This document shows, in pieces, positions 40,655 to 52,778 of a stretch of DNA of 64,000 nt; position 1 is the first letter of the stretch, and the number at the start of each line of letters is the position of its first letter. The stretch is from Coix lacryma-jobi var. lacryma-jobi (Eukaryota > Streptophyta > Magnoliopsida > Poales > Poaceae), in the NCBI GenBank assembly GCA_009763385.1, contig CM019826.1, forward strand, positions 95,402,848 through 95,466,847, given 5' to 3'. The position numbers and the translations under genes are program-made. The notes beneath the pieces are model-generated. The model saw only the letters and a list, made by a program, of their open reading frames with translations, made no database searches and was not told the DNA's origin.

Positions 40655-43202
40655 TGTAACACCCTAGGTGTTAAGCAACCCTAAATGCATAACTTGACAT
40701 CTCATGAGCATAAAGCATCATCATCTCATGTTGCATTCTTTTTGTTAAGTATCATTTCTGTGTGCTCTTGTGATGCTCTGCTTGTTAAAATGCTTGTTTG
40801 ACTTGGTTGTGGAGTGCTAGAGTCTTCTTAGTAGTTGAACCTTGTTGGGGAGTCAAAATGAAGCTAGGTTTATGTTGGTCATTTTTGCTAACTAAGCCTT
40901 TAACCCTGGTTGCCTTAATTGAGCCCTAGGAGTCCTTTTGTTTGACTAACTAAGACCTTCTTGATAGAAGCTTTGCATGGCTGTGGGCCCTTAACCAAAA
41001 GTGTGTAGAATTTAGAGTAGAACAAAAGTTGTTTAAGGCCCAACTCATGAAAATGGGTTTAACAAGGTGTTTTGGGACCCACAAGGCAGATTAGAGGGAG
41101 TTTAGACTTAGAAAATTTCTCTAAGTCCTATCTGTCCAAAACAGTTTCATCTAGCCATCTTTGGAGCTTTTCCTGGAGCAATCTAGGCCGAACCAAACCT
41201 TGATCTTGTAACCAAAGTTGTAGATGGTATGTAGCTCTACTCAATGGAAGAAGTGGTTTAGCGTTTCACTGAGTGGATTAGGAGATAATCGTGACCAAAG
41301 TTCGGCCGTCAGTCGGCCATCAGCAGCTGAATTCGGCCGATTCAGTTTGAATCGACGCCGGTCGTGGCCGACCGCGCGCAGAAGACGCCCGCCGCGTGGC
41401 GCAATCCGGCCGGGGACGCAGCGTCCGCGCGCGGCGTGGCGAGCATAAGCTGCCCGCTTGCCCCGCTGCCCGAGCCGCGCCGCTCCTCCCTCCATTCTGT
41501 CCCCTCCCTCGCTCTTGCTCTCGTTCGCCGGTGCCCGAGCGGAAAAGGGGAGAAAGCAGGGCGCCGCCGCCGTTCGCCGCCGTGCCGCCACCGTACCATC
41601 CATCCACCCACCCACCAAGCTTCGCCGTGAGCTCCCGTACCCTGTGCTGCCCTTAACGCTCCATAGGAAACCCTAGGCAAACCCCGGAGTGAGCCGCCGC
41701 CATGGCCGCCATGACCGCCGTGCTCGGTTCGTCGTGGCCGGCCTCCGTCCCGTGGTTGCGTGTTGCCCTAGCGCGTGTTTAGGGGTCAGTGAGGTCCGAG
41801 GAGGAGTTAGGGGATGATGGTTAAGCTGATTAGGGTTAGGTGCCGCGGAACGCCGTTGTCCGCCATGTCCGCCATGGCCGGCAAGCTCGGTCCTCCGTGG
41901 CCAACTTCCTTCCCATGGCCGTCCGTCGGTATTGGCTCGTGTTCACGAATCGCCGAGGCTCGTAGAAGGTGTTGGAGGTGTCGGTTAAGCCGATTAGGGT
42001 CTGGAAGTGCGAGTACGCCGTCGTCCGCCGCTCGCCATGGTCGCCGGAGTGGCACCGCCGTGGACGCGGGTGCTCGAAGCTCGAACCCTGGCTTCTGAGC
42101 CTCGGGTTAGGTTTACGAAGGTCACCGGAGTAGGATTCGGGAGTCCGTTTAGCTCGTCGTGGCCGGAGTCGGCCGGCGTAGCTCGCCCGCGCCGCCGTGT
42201 CCGCCATCGCCGTCGGCGAGCTCGATCCGCGTGTGCGCTGTGCCAGCCGAGAGTACCGTTGGGTGCGGAAGGAGAAGGGGAGTCTGTCGGTGGAGTTGGC
42301 TTCGCCGGAAAGTTCGCCGCCGGCGAGCCACGGCATGGTCAACCTCCTCCCCTGTTCGGTGTGTCTGACGAGTGGGGTCAGTTTGACCCGAGGGCCCGCG
42401 AGTCAGTGAGTCAGGTTCCGTCTGTGTGCACTGGTTTGGGTGCACGTAGCAGTTTAGGTTTGAATGTTTTTCAGGGTTTTGTTTAAATAAGTTTTCAGAA
42501 ATTGTTGTAATGCTTGTTTAATTCATATCTTGCTAAATATAAATGCTAAAAAGGTGAAACAAGTTTTGTTAGGATTGTTATGTTGAGGTCTATGCATGAA
42601 AAATATAATATGTCCAGTTTGTGGTGATTTCTGTGTAGTTATATTTAATTCATGTTTAGGCTGAAATCTTGTTAAATGCTTAGTAAATTATGTATAGCTC
42701 ATAAAAATGTGATTCTTGTTTTGTTAGGTTGGTGTTGAGGAATAGTTTCTGGGAAAAATGTAAAATGAGATTGCTCTGTGAAATAATTTGGCAATAGTAA
42801 TTAAAATGGTTAAATGCTGTTTTCTTGTTTATTTTGTAGTAATTAAAATATGAAGAGTATAGACTTGGTAATTTTTACTGACTGCTCTTGTGCTAAGAAG
42901 TTCAGAAGAAAATTATGAATTTGTTGTTTGACACTTTGTACTAGGGGGTGTAGTTCAAAGCACCTTTTCATGATAGAATTTGTCTTTTTCATAGGGGGTA
43001 GAGTCTAGGTCCAAATGGGATGAAATTTGGACAGGGGATTAGATTAAGTGTTGTGAATCTCCAGTATTTTTTGATTTTTCCCAAGCTGTCTAGAATGGGT
43101 TGCTGTTATAGGTTGGTTTGTTTAGAGTTAGTCTAGCTCTGGCTAGAGGTAATAACCCGTTAAGCAAACTTTGATGTGGTGACAACAGGACGTAGTAAGT
43201 TA
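40655..43202 (+). repeat. Element E 3' LTR, truncated
   Basis: It starts TGTAACACCCTAGG. It has an AT-rich first part, a GC-rich middle (41300-42430) full of CCGCCATGGCC-type words, and an AT-rich rest. It stops near 43202 where the second half of a Copia LTR begins. Long frames in the GC-rich part on both strands are by-products of base composition. Its first 1841 bp recur inverted at 44439-46276. Confidence 0.85.
41690..42250 (+). repeat. Diverged ~164 bp tandem repeats in the E LTR
   Basis: AAGCTGATTAGGGT at 41823 and AAGCCGATTAGGGT at 41987 are 164 bp apart. The following words also match (ACGCCGTTGTCCGCC and ACGCCGTCGTCCGCC, then CGCCATGGxCGCCGG). Weaker copies can be followed before and after. 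It resembles repeated GC-rich exon-like sequence. Confidence 0.5.
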
Positions 43203-44438
43203 TAGAATAGCCTTAGGGTTAGGCTGGTCCGCTCTGTAATTAGAGTAGAGAGGGGTAGAGTAGGAAATAGACTTAGGCTAGGTTAGTATAAGTAGTCTAG
43301 GGGAGGACACCCTCCTCCCTATCTCAATCTCAGTTAGCGCAGTCATTTGCTTCCTAGCACCTAGGGTTTCCACTCTCCCATCCCCTGCTCTAGCTAGTTG
43401 AGATCCGCAGAGAGACTCCACTCTGTGTACTGTTGATTTGAGGAAGTGAGGCCGTATCCTCACTTTGGAGCACAGATCGATGGCTTGATTTGCGTCCTTG
43501 ATTCGAGTTCGTGGCTGTGATTCGCGTTTTCTTTGTGTTCTTCGCGGAATCCTGTTTCTCCACGATTTTCCCGTCGCTTGATCTCTTTGCTCGGTTCATC
43601 TTTTGCAATTCCGTTTGAACCAAGTTGTTCTAGATCGTGAGGCTCTCCTTTCCACCGAAGGAATTAATCTCTAACCTCACGGTCTAGGAGATCGATCGAT
43701 TTTCGTTTTGGATTGCGTTCTTGCCTCCATACCCCGAATTTTCTTTGATTCACCGATTTGGAGTTAGGTTCGAGCCATGACCTCTTAGGAGTAGCTCACT
43801 AACATCCTTGTGACTCCTCAAATCGAATCCTAGGCCTAGGGCAATTGATTCGAAGGAGATCGGGTTGAATCGTGAAGAACAGCGCTGTTTTCGGGGGCAT
43901 CGGACGCTATCACGGGAGCATCGGACGCTAGGGTTCCTAGCATCGGACGCTCCGGTGACGCGTGTCACGTTTTCAGCGTTTTAGTTTGCATCGGACGCTA
44001 GGCATCGGACGCGTCCGTTGTCCATCGGACGCGCCGGAGTCTTTGCATCGGACGCTGGGTGATCACTGTTCACAGCGTCCGATGGTGGAACAGTAAGGTT
44101 CCAGAACCGCCCAGTCTGCATCGGACGCGTCCGGTGGTCTGGCATCGGACGCAGGCCAGCGTCCGATGCGACTGATTTCGCACGGTTTCGTCCGCGGTTT
44201 CGCTCGTTCGTTGTCGGAATTGATTTCCGTCTTTTGCGTTGGCTTTCTAGAGTTGTCTAGTGTCTCGCTGTGCTTCTAGGAAGCATCCACCCTACATATA
44301 GGGTCGTGGACATTAGCAAGTTCTAGGGTTCGCTCTTGGGGTCGATTTGGGACAGTGGCATCTAGTTTCCGTAAGGAAATTTTGAAGCTCCCATTCACCC
44401 CCCCTCTGGTCGCTTTCGGTTAGCTTCTCGGTCCTTCA
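43203..44438 (+). repeat. Copia LTR fragment (3' 1.24 kb) at the palindrome axis
   Basis: It is homologous to 52095-53317 of the F LTR, from TAGAATAGCCTTAGGG to CGGTCCTTCA. The first part of the LTR, with the hairpin array, is missing. It joins the E LTR at 43202/43203, and its natural 3' end (CTTCA) abuts the inverted E LTR at 44439. Confidence 0.88.
43898..44168 (+). repeat. GCATCGGACGC motif array in LTR fragment
   Basis: About eleven copies of GCATCGGACGC or its complement GCGTCCGATG occur, with CGGACGCGTCCG palindromes. It is the third motif type seen at this LTR position, shared with F (52779-53046, 62400-62660). Confidence 0.8.
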
Positions 44439-46276
44439 AAAACTTATTTAAACAAAACCCTGAAAAACATTCAAACCTAAACTGCTACGTGCACCCAAAC
44501 CAGTGCACACAGACGGAACCTGACTCACTGACTCGCGGGCCCTCGGGTCAAACTGACCCCACTCGTCAGACACACCGAACAGGGGAGGAGGTTGACCATG
44601 CCGTGGCTCGCCGGCGGCGAACTTTCCGGCGAAGCCAACTCCACCGACAGACTCCCCTTCTCCTTCCGCACCCAACGGTACTCTCGGCTGGCACAGCGCA
44701 CACGCGGATCGAGCTCGCCGACGGCGATGGCGGACACGGCGGCGCGGGCGAGCTACGCCGGCCGACTCCGGCCACGACGAGCTAAACGGACTCCCGAATC
44801 CTACTCCGGTGACCTTCGTAAACCTAACCCGAGGCTCAGAAGCCAGGGTTCGAGCTTCGAGCACCCGCGTCCACGGCGGTGCCACTCCGGCGACCATGGC
44901 GAGCGGCGGACGACGGCGTACTCGCACTTCCAGACCCTAATCGGCTTAACCGACACCTCCAACACCTTCTACGAGCCTCGGCGATTCGTGAACACGAGCC
45001 AATACCGACGGACGGCCATGGGAAGGAAGTTGGCCACGGAGGACCGAGCTTGCCGGCCATGGCGGACATGGCGGACAACGGCGTTCCGCGGCACCTAACC
45101 CTAATCAGCTTAACCATCATCCCCTAACTCCTCCTCGGACCTCACTGACCCCTAAACACGCGCTAGGGCAACACGCAACCACGGGACGGAGGCCGGCCAC
45201 GACGAACCGAGCACGGCGGTCATGGCGGCCATGGCGGCGGCTCACTCCGGGGTTTGCCTAGGGTTTCCTATGGAGCGTTAAGGGCAGCACAGGGTACGGG
45301 AGCTCACGGCGAAGCTTGGTGGGTGGGTGGATGGATGGTACGGTGGCGGCACGGCGGCGAACGGCGGCGGCGCCCTGCTTTCTCCCCTTTTCCGCTCGGG
45401 CACCGGCGAACGAGAGCAAGAGCGAGGGAGGGGACAGAATGGAGGGAGGAGCGGCGCGGCTCGGGCAGCGGGGCAAGCGGGCAGCTTATGCTCGCCACGC
45501 CGCGCGCGGACGCTGCGTCCCCGGCCGGATTGCGCCACGCGGCGGGCGTCTTCTGCGCGCGGTCGGCCACGACCGGCGTCGATTCAAACTGAATCGGCCG
45601 AATTCAGCTGCTGATGGCCGACTGACGGCCGAACTTTGGTCACGATTATCTCCTAATCCACTCAGTGAAACGCTAAACCACTTCTTCCATTGAGTAGAGC
45701 TACATACCATCTACAACTTTGGTTACAAGATCAAGGTTTGGTTCGGCCTAGATTGCTCAGGAAAAGCTCCAAAGATGGCTAGATGAAACTGTTTTGGACA
45801 GATAGGACTTAGAGAAATTTCTAAGTCTAAACTCCCTCTAATCTGCCTTGTGGGTCCCAAAACACCTTGTTAAACCCATTTTCATGAGTTGGGCCTTAAA
45901 CAACTTTGTTCTACTCTAAATTCTACACACTTTTGGTTAAGGGCCCACAGCCATGCAAAGCTTCTATCAAGAAGGTCTTAGTTAGTCAAACAAAAGGACT
46001 CCTAGGGCTCAATTAAGGCAACCAGGGTTAAAGGCTTAGTTAGCAAAAATGACCAACATAAACCTAGCTTCATTTTGACTCCCCAACAAGGTTCAACTAC
46101 TAAGAAGACTCTAGCACTCCACAACCAAGTCAAACAAGCATTTTAACAAGCAGAGCATCACAAGAGCACACAGAAATGATACTTAACAAAAAGAATGCAA
46201 CATGAGATGATGATGCTTTATGCTCATGAGATGTCAAGTTATGCATTTAGGGTTGCTTAACACCTAGGGTGTTACA
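44439..46276 (-). repeat. Inverted copy of E LTR (first 1.84 kb)
   Basis: On the minus strand it starts TGTAACACCC at 46276, right after the PPT copy, and stops at 44439 against the Copia LTR end. All long frames of the left arm recur unchanged here, showing almost no base difference. Confidence 0.9.
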
Positions 46277-46310
46277 GCCCTCCCCTCCTTAAAGGAATCT
46301 CGTCCGAGAT

Positions 46311-49300
46311 TTAAGTTACTAACCATTTCTTAAAGAAGTGGGGATATACTTCTCTTAGATAGTCTTCTGTTTCCCAAGTGGCATCTCGATCATCTTGCTC
46401 ACTCCAAGATACCTTATACTGCTTCACTATTCTTCCGCGGGTTATCCTTTCCTTTTCATCAAGCAGTCGGCGCGGTTCTACTGAGTAAGTGAGGTCGGAT
46501 TGTAACTTGATGTTGGCCGGTTGTATTTCCTCTCCTGGAACTCGCAGACATTTCTTCAATTGTGACACATGGAAAACAGGGAATATCGCTTCCAAATGTT
46601 CAGGTAACTGTAGTTGATAAGCCACTTCTCCCTTTCTTTCCAAAATCCTATATGGTCCCACAAACCTTGGTGCTAACTTTCTTTTCACACCAAAACGTCT
46701 AACTCCTTTCATGGGTGATACTTTCAAATACACATAGTCACCTACTTTGAATTCAAGCGACCTTCTTCGCTTATCGGCATAGCTCTTCTGTCGGGACTGT
46801 GCCGCTGCGATATGTGTTGGATTATTCTAACTTGTTCTTCTGCTTCGCTAACGAAGTCAATTCCATAGTAGCGACGTTCTCCTGGTTCAACCCAACTGAC
46901 TGGTGGTTTCTGCATCTTCTGCCATACAGAGCTTCGAAAGGTGCCATATGAATGCTTTCTTGATAACTGTTGTTGTAAGCAAATTCTGCTAATGGCAACC
47001 ACTTCTCCAAGATCCCTTCGCGGATATCACACATGCTCTCAACATATCCTCTAAAACCTGATTTACCCTTTCAGTTGCCCTGAAGTCTGGGATGGTAGCT
47101 GAACTATGGATTAACTTGGTACCTAATTCCTTTTGCAGTTTCTCCCAGAATGGTGCAGTGAACTGTGTTCCGCGATCCGAAACTATGACTTTGGGTATAC
47201 CATGCAATCGTACAATCTGATTGATATAAATCTCCGCATAGTCCGGTGCTCGATAACAAGTTTTAACTGGTATGAAATGAGCGGTCTGGTGAGACGGTCT
47301 ACTATTACCCATATTGAATCGTTTCCCTTCTGAGTGGTAGGCAAACCGGTGATAAAATCCATACTCACTTCTTCCCACTTCCATTCAGGTATTGATAAAG
47401 GTTGAAGTGTTCCGGCTGGCTTCAGGTGGAATGGCCTTCACTCGACAACACGTGTCGCATCTGGCTACATATGCGGCAATTTCCTTCTTCATTTGGTCCA
47501 CCAAAATCTTGGACGCAAATCTTGATACATCTTAGTGCTCCCGGGATGGATAGACAATTTAGAAAGATGAGCCTCATCCATAATCTGATTTTGAGTTCCC
47601 TACTCTTGGGTACCACCAAGCGATTATCAAACCATAACACTCCCTTATCATCAACTCGGAAATGTTTTACGGGTTCAGTGGCAGCTCTTAGCTTTTCTTT
47701 GATATAATAGATTCCCTTGTCTATTTTCTGCCCTTCTAGAATCTGATCAACTAAGGTGCTCTGCAGCTCGATGTGATGCAGGATCACAGGGTGTACGAGA
47801 CTAAACTCGTCTTCTGGTTGTAACCTCAAGTTATTACAATGTGACTTCCGACTCAGAGCATCAGCAACTACATTTGCCTTTCCTGGGTGATAATGTATCT
47901 GCAAATTGTAATCGCTTAATCAACTCAAGCCATCTTCTCTGCCTCATGTTCAGTTCAGGTTGAGTAAAGATATACTTGAGACTTTTGTGGTCAGGTGACA
48001 GTTACAGACGTTACCAAGCAAATAATGTCTCCATATTTTAGAGGGTGTACCACAGAGCAATTCCAAATCATGCGTAGGATAATTAACTTCATGTTTCTCA
48101 ACTGACGTGACGCATAAGCAATCACTCTGCCTTCTTGCATAAGAAACAAACCTAAACCAACTTTCGATGGTCGCAAAAGACATCAAACGGCTTCTCAATA
48201 TCGGGTTGAGTAAGACAGGAGCAGTGGTTAATAGTTTCCGCAAGGTACGGAAAGCTGTTTCACACTTCTCTGTCCACTTAAACTTCTGATCCTTCTGAAG
48301 CAAACTTGTCATGGGCTTGGCAATTGGAGAAATCGGGAATGAAACGACGATAATACCCTGCTAAACCGAGAAAACTCCGAATCTCCCAACTGAAGTTGGA
48401 GCTTCCACTCATCACTTCTTGTACTTTGCTAGGGTCCACAGAGATTCCTTCTTTGAAAGGATGTGACCAAGAAACGTACTTGCTTCAACCAAAACTCGCA
48501 TTTACTAAACTTAGCGTAGAGTTATGTTCCCGGAGTCTTTTCAAGACGATCCTCAAATGTTCTGCGTGGTCGTCTGGGTTTCAGAATAAACCAAAATGTC
48601 ATCAATGAACACCACTACAAACTTATCTAGTTTGGCATAAATACCGAGTTCATCAAACTCATAAATAAGCTGGAGCATTTGTCAATCCAAAAGACATGAC
48701 TAAATACTCGTATAGGCCATATCTGGTTGAAAAAGCAGTCTTGGGATATCTTGTGGGGATTCTAATTTGATGATAGCCTGATCTCAGATCGATCTTGGAG
48801 AATACTTTGGCTCTGGATAACTGGTCAAACAAAATATCTATCGTGGCAACGGATATTTGTTCTTAACGGTCACGGCATTAAGCGGTCGATAACCACACAC
48901 ATCCGTAGAGAATGTCCTTCTTCTTGACAAACAAAGCTGGACATCCCCACTCTGACACACTAGGTTGAATGAAACCCTTGTCCAAAAGTTCCCTAATCTG
49001 CGTCTTGAGTTCAGCTAATTCATTGGGGGCATACGATAAGGTCTTCTTGAGATCGGTGCAGTCCCTGGTAACAGCTCAATGGTAAACTCTACAGCCCGCT
49101 TGGGCGGTAAACCCGGCAACTTATCTGGAAAGACGTCTGGGAAATCCCGAACAACTGGAATTTTTGACAGGTCTTTTATAGATAAGGTGCAAAGTAGGTG
49201 ACAAAATCAGCACCTGAGGAAGAGGATGCGTAACTTTGTGTTTATCCTTTTATCAGATAGGGTAAGAGTTCTATTTGCAGTGTCTAACACCGCATTCACA

Positions 49301-49493
49301 TACTCATCCAACTCATACCTAGGACTACATCCATACTGAGTCCTAGCAAAAATACTAGATTGGCTCCAAATTTGTGCCCTCCGATGTCGATGGTGCATTA
49401 CAAACCATCTGCCTAGACAACACACTACTCCCACGGAGCTTACGCGAAACCCATAATCCATTTCGGACACCTCTGATTATGCTTTTGTGCAAA
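46311..49493 (-). pseudogene. Inverted copy of chromovirus pol, frame-broken
   Basis: The same polyprotein as at 37399-40619 read on the minus strand, broken into about ten pieces by single-base indels. The chromodomain and GPY/F part (46733-46311) are intact, and integrase (47384-46822), RNase H (about 48312-47422) and protease remnant (49470-49207) are recognisable. The errors are mostly missing bases, not substitutions, and leave the residues otherwise the same, which points to a poor consensus rather than evolutionary decay. Confidence 0.88.
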
Positions 49494-49955
49494 AAGGTAA
49501 GTGTGGCCAACCCAGATATAGCCTTGCATAATCTTTGGTGTCAATTATTTCTGGTTTATGCGGGTAAGTCTAGCTGAGTACCTCCTCGTACTCAGGGTTC
49601 TATCCCTTGTTGTTGCAGATGGGCAATGCTTCTACGGCTATTGCGAGAACTGTCTGTACCCCGTCGAGGGCAGTGACTAGACCATGGGCATGGTCGACCT
49701 TATCTCCCTGATGCTTTTGTGGATTGATCAAGCATATGCACTGTATTGTGAACTAAGGACTTGTGTTTCAAAACTATGTGTTTCCGCTTTGAATTCAAAC
49801 TATGGTTTGTAATAATGTTGAACTCCGATGTATTTGAACTATGTGCGAACTGAATGTAGGTCGTGGACATGTACGCTAACTATACGATCTTGGTTAAAGT
49901 TGAATGACTGAAATCCTTCGAGATTTCCGGACTACCGGGTTTATACGAGCTTAAG
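49494..49955 (+). repeat. Inverted copy of the D/E LTR fragment
   Basis: It matches 36934-37398 in reverse complement, with small deletions such as accttatctccctgatg for the longer form in the left arm. Here it reads in the sense orientation of the LTR. Confidence 0.75.
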
Positions 49956-50764
49956 TACTTGTAGTCTTGCGCAAGCAGCGATTCGGTGCTTAATCTGGTA
50001 TAAATTGGTCGGTTCTGTCACATGCATCGCCACGAGGTCCTCATCGTCTTGCCCTCAGGAAGAGTCATGATAGATGACAGATCGAATGATGGCATATGCA
50101 GTCGTAGTGTCGCCAGGAAACCACACACCACGGAAGTCGCCATGTCCTTGATGTATTGAGCCAGCCGCCCGGGTGTAGTTTGGCTCGATCAATCAGAGAC
50201 TCCTCGGCTCCTTCTGGGCGTGGAATCATGTCCAAGACGGGCTCGACAGCAAGCTCCAACACCTTCAAAGAATCCTGAGAAGTCTTTAGGGACTCTTGGG
50301 ACTCCTTCAGCTGCGCCTGGACTACTTCAGAGCTTCCCGTGACTCCTTCATCGATTTCAAAGCCTGCAGCAGGTCCGGTCAACACCCTCACGTATCAGTT
50401 TGGCCTCTTGAAGAGTACTCTATGCGTTAGCAAATACCTCCTCAAGCTCCGCCTCCTTACGGTTGAAAGCAGTTTACCATCCAGCGGCCAGCATCTTCGA
50501 ATCTGGAAGACACAACAATCGGATGAGTATAAATGCTTCCAAATCAATAGGACCGGAAAGCACTTTCGACCTACCAGAGAGCTGCTTCTTGGAAGATCAT
50601 AACATCCTTAAGTTCGCTCTGAGGCAACATGCTTGCAGTAGCTCAAGCTCCTGCTGATTACCACATCATGCTCATCAACAACAACCTTGAGAAGTTTTGA
50701 AGCTCGTTGTACGGTTATGGAGGACTTGGGTGGCTACCTTCTGGCATCTGATCTTGGGCGATGT
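49956..50764 (-). pseudogene. Inverted copy of D accessory ORF, C-terminal part
   Basis: It corresponds to 36101-36933 and includes the LKESQESLKTSQDSLKVLE coiled coil in frame 50391-50065. It has further indels relative to the left arm and ends at the gap in the exon that follows intron 4. Confidence 0.8.
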
Positions 50765-51264
50765 NNNNNNNNNNNNNNNNNNNNNNNNNNNNNNNNNNNN
50801 NNNNNNNNNNNNNNNNNNNNNNNNNNNNNNNNNNNNNNNNNNNNNNNNNNNNNNNNNNNNNNNNNNNNNNNNNNNNNNNNNNNNNNNNNNNNNNNNNNNN
50901 NNNNNNNNNNNNNNNNNNNNNNNNNNNNNNNNNNNNNNNNNNNNNNNNNNNNNNNNNNNNNNNNNNNNNNNNNNNNNNNNNNNNNNNNNNNNNNNNNNNN
51001 NNNNNNNNNNNNNNNNNNNNNNNNNNNNNNNNNNNNNNNNNNNNNNNNNNNNNNNNNNNNNNNNNNNNNNNNNNNNNNNNNNNNNNNNNNNNNNNNNNNN
51101 NNNNNNNNNNNNNNNNNNNNNNNNNNNNNNNNNNNNNNNNNNNNNNNNNNNNNNNNNNNNNNNNNNNNNNNNNNNNNNNNNNNNNNNNNNNNNNNNNNNN
51201 NNNNNNNNNNNNNNNNNNNNNNNNNNNNNNNNNNNNNNNNNNNNNNNNNNNNNNNNNNNNNNNN
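50765..51264. other. Assembly gap, 500 N
   Basis: A second run of exactly 500 N. It separates the end of the inverted repeat from a B-type element fragment carrying F. Confidence 0.98.
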
Positions 51265-51342
51265 CAAAGACCTTGGAAGATGTTTGCCTCTTTTCCCGTG
51301 GTACGACTCGTTCTTGTCCTCGAGTTGCCCTTTTGAGGAATG
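51265..51342 (+). mobile_element. Element G: B-type gag fragment left of F
   Basis: It matches 22856-22935 of B (ACCTTGGAAGATG, TTTCCCGTGGTACGACTCG) and ends in the left target duplication of F. The sequence continues after F at 62951. Confidence 0.85.
51338..51342. repeat. Target-site duplication GAATG (left of F)
   Basis: GAATG precedes the 5' LTR of F and recurs at 62951-62955 directly after the 3' LTR. The uninterrupted B sequence at ~22930 has a single GAATGCTTCC. Confidence 0.9.
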
Positions 51343-51737
51343 TGCGGATACATGGGTGTATGCCGAGTCTCTGTGTGATGAGTGATTGTCAATGGAGATG
51401 ATGCGCATGTTCTTTGGCTTGTGTTGTGCAGGTGTCGAGCACGGAGACCGTGATCGATGGCGTTGAGGTCAAGTTGCGACGTGCCGTGCCGACGGACCGG
51501 GCGCGATGAAGGATGGGCGTGCGTGCGGCGGACGTGCCATGCCCGATGTATCGGACGTGAAGGGCGGACGTGGACTGGACTGATGGACTGGAGGCCGGAG
51601 GATCAGCTGTGGTGGCTGGCAGCCTGCGACAGCGACAGCGGAGAAGTGCGATCATGTCGGTGGAAGGGGTCCCAGGCGGTGCATCCCCTCTACGACCCGG
51701 TTTGTTGGTAAGCCCGGAAAACCAACGGTGGACGGTT

Positions 51738-51986
51738 TCCAGTTTTGGGCCTCAAAACCTGGGTGCTGGGTTTCCAGGTTGACCACAAAACCTGGGCGCG
51801 ACGGTTTCCAGGTTGAGCCTCAAACCTGGGCGTGGGCCGGTTTCCGAGTTTGGGCCTCAAACTCGGGCGGCGGACGGTTTCCGAGTTTGGCCACAAAACT
51901 CGGGCTGGAGGCTGTTTCCCGGTTTGGCCTCAAAACCGGGGGCTGATGGAAAAGGCTGGTTTCCCGGTTTGGGCCGCAAAACCGGG
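51738..51986 (+). repeat. Hairpin array in F 5' LTR
   Basis: About seven inverted repeats in the same order as the 5' LTR of A: CCAGG, CCAGG, CCAGG, CCGAG, CCGAG, CCCGG and CCCGG type stems read from left to right. Some stems or loops lack a base, as expected from the indel-rich consensus. Confidence 0.75.
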
Positions 51987-52778
51987 GGTGCAGAGTGGGG
52001 GTGGGCGGCCGTGCGGCGATCTGAAGGTTGCGTGGAGGCGACCGGAAGACCGTGCGGGCGTGGCCGTCGGATCTACCTACCACCAGCGGGTGGACTAGAA
52101 TAGCCTTAGGGTTAGGCTGGTCCGCTCTGTAATTAGAGTAGAGAGGGGTAGAGTAGAAATAGACTTGGCTAGGTTATTATAGTAGTCTAGGGAGACACCC
52201 TCCTCCTATCTCAATCTCCGTTAGCGCAGTCTTTGCTTCCTAGCACCTAGGGTTTCCACTCTCCCATCCCCTGCTCTAGCTAGTTGAGATCCGCAGAGAG
52301 ACTCCACTCTGTGTACTGTTGATTTGAGGAAGTGAGGCGTATCCTCACTTTGGAGCACAGATCGATGGCTTGATTTGCGTCCTTAATTCGAGTTCGTGGC
52401 TGTGATTCGCGGTTTCTTTGTGTTCTTCGCGGAATCCTTTTTTCTCCACGATTTTCCCGTCGCTTGATCTCTTGCTCGGTTCATCTTCTGCAATTCCGTT
52501 TGAAACCAAGTTGTTCTAGATCGTGAGGCTCTCCTTTCCCCGAAGGAATTAATCTCTAACCTCACGTCTAGAGATCGATCGATTTTCGTTTTGGATTGCG
52601 TTCTTGCCTCCATACCCCGAATTTCTTCGATCACCGATTTGGAGTTAGGTTCGAGCCATGATCTCTTAGGAGTAGCTCACTAACATCCTTGTGACTCCTC
52701 AAATCGAATCCTAGGCCTAGGGCAATTGATTCGAAGGAGATCGGGTTGAATCGTGAAGAACAGCGCTGTTTTCGGGGG

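Larger units (their letters stand above)
36101..42495 (+). repeat. Left arm of 6.4 kb inverted repeat
   Basis: This arm runs from within the accessory ORF of D, through the LTR fragment and E pol, to 1841 bp into the E LTR. Its reverse complement is 44439-50764. It is the clean arm: the pol frame is uninterrupted. Confidence 0.95.
37399..43202 (+). mobile_element. Element E: chromovirus (Ty3/gypsy), 5'-truncated
   Basis: It contains pol with a C-terminal chromodomain, PPT (40641-40654) and a 3' LTR from TGTAACACCC at 40655. Gag, the protease active site, PBS and the 5' LTR are missing. The 3' LTR ends at about 43202 against a Copia LTR fragment. RT-RNase H-integrase order and the chromodomain place it in the chromoviruses, probably the Tekay group (inference). 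Confidence 0.88.
44439..50764 (-). repeat. Right arm of 6.4 kb inverted repeat (indel-rich)
   Basis: Reverse complement of 36101-42495, 69 bp shorter overall. The first ~1.9 kb from the axis differs only by a few homopolymer lengths (agaaattt for agaaaattt, gaacaaag for gaacaaaag). From ~46306 onward single-base deletions and small losses become frequent and break every frame. It ends at the 500 N gap. Confidence 0.93.

Noticed and set aside
41241..42486. Overlapping Arg/Ala/Pro-rich frames on both strands, repeated at 44448-45710
   Set aside because: GC-rich LTR sequence gives long frames in all six frames; no start context, domain or homology is recognised.
46311..49493. Right-arm pol as an independently decayed pseudogene
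   Set aside because: Changes are nearly all indels with few substitutions and start abruptly at ~46306, which fits consensus error better than age.
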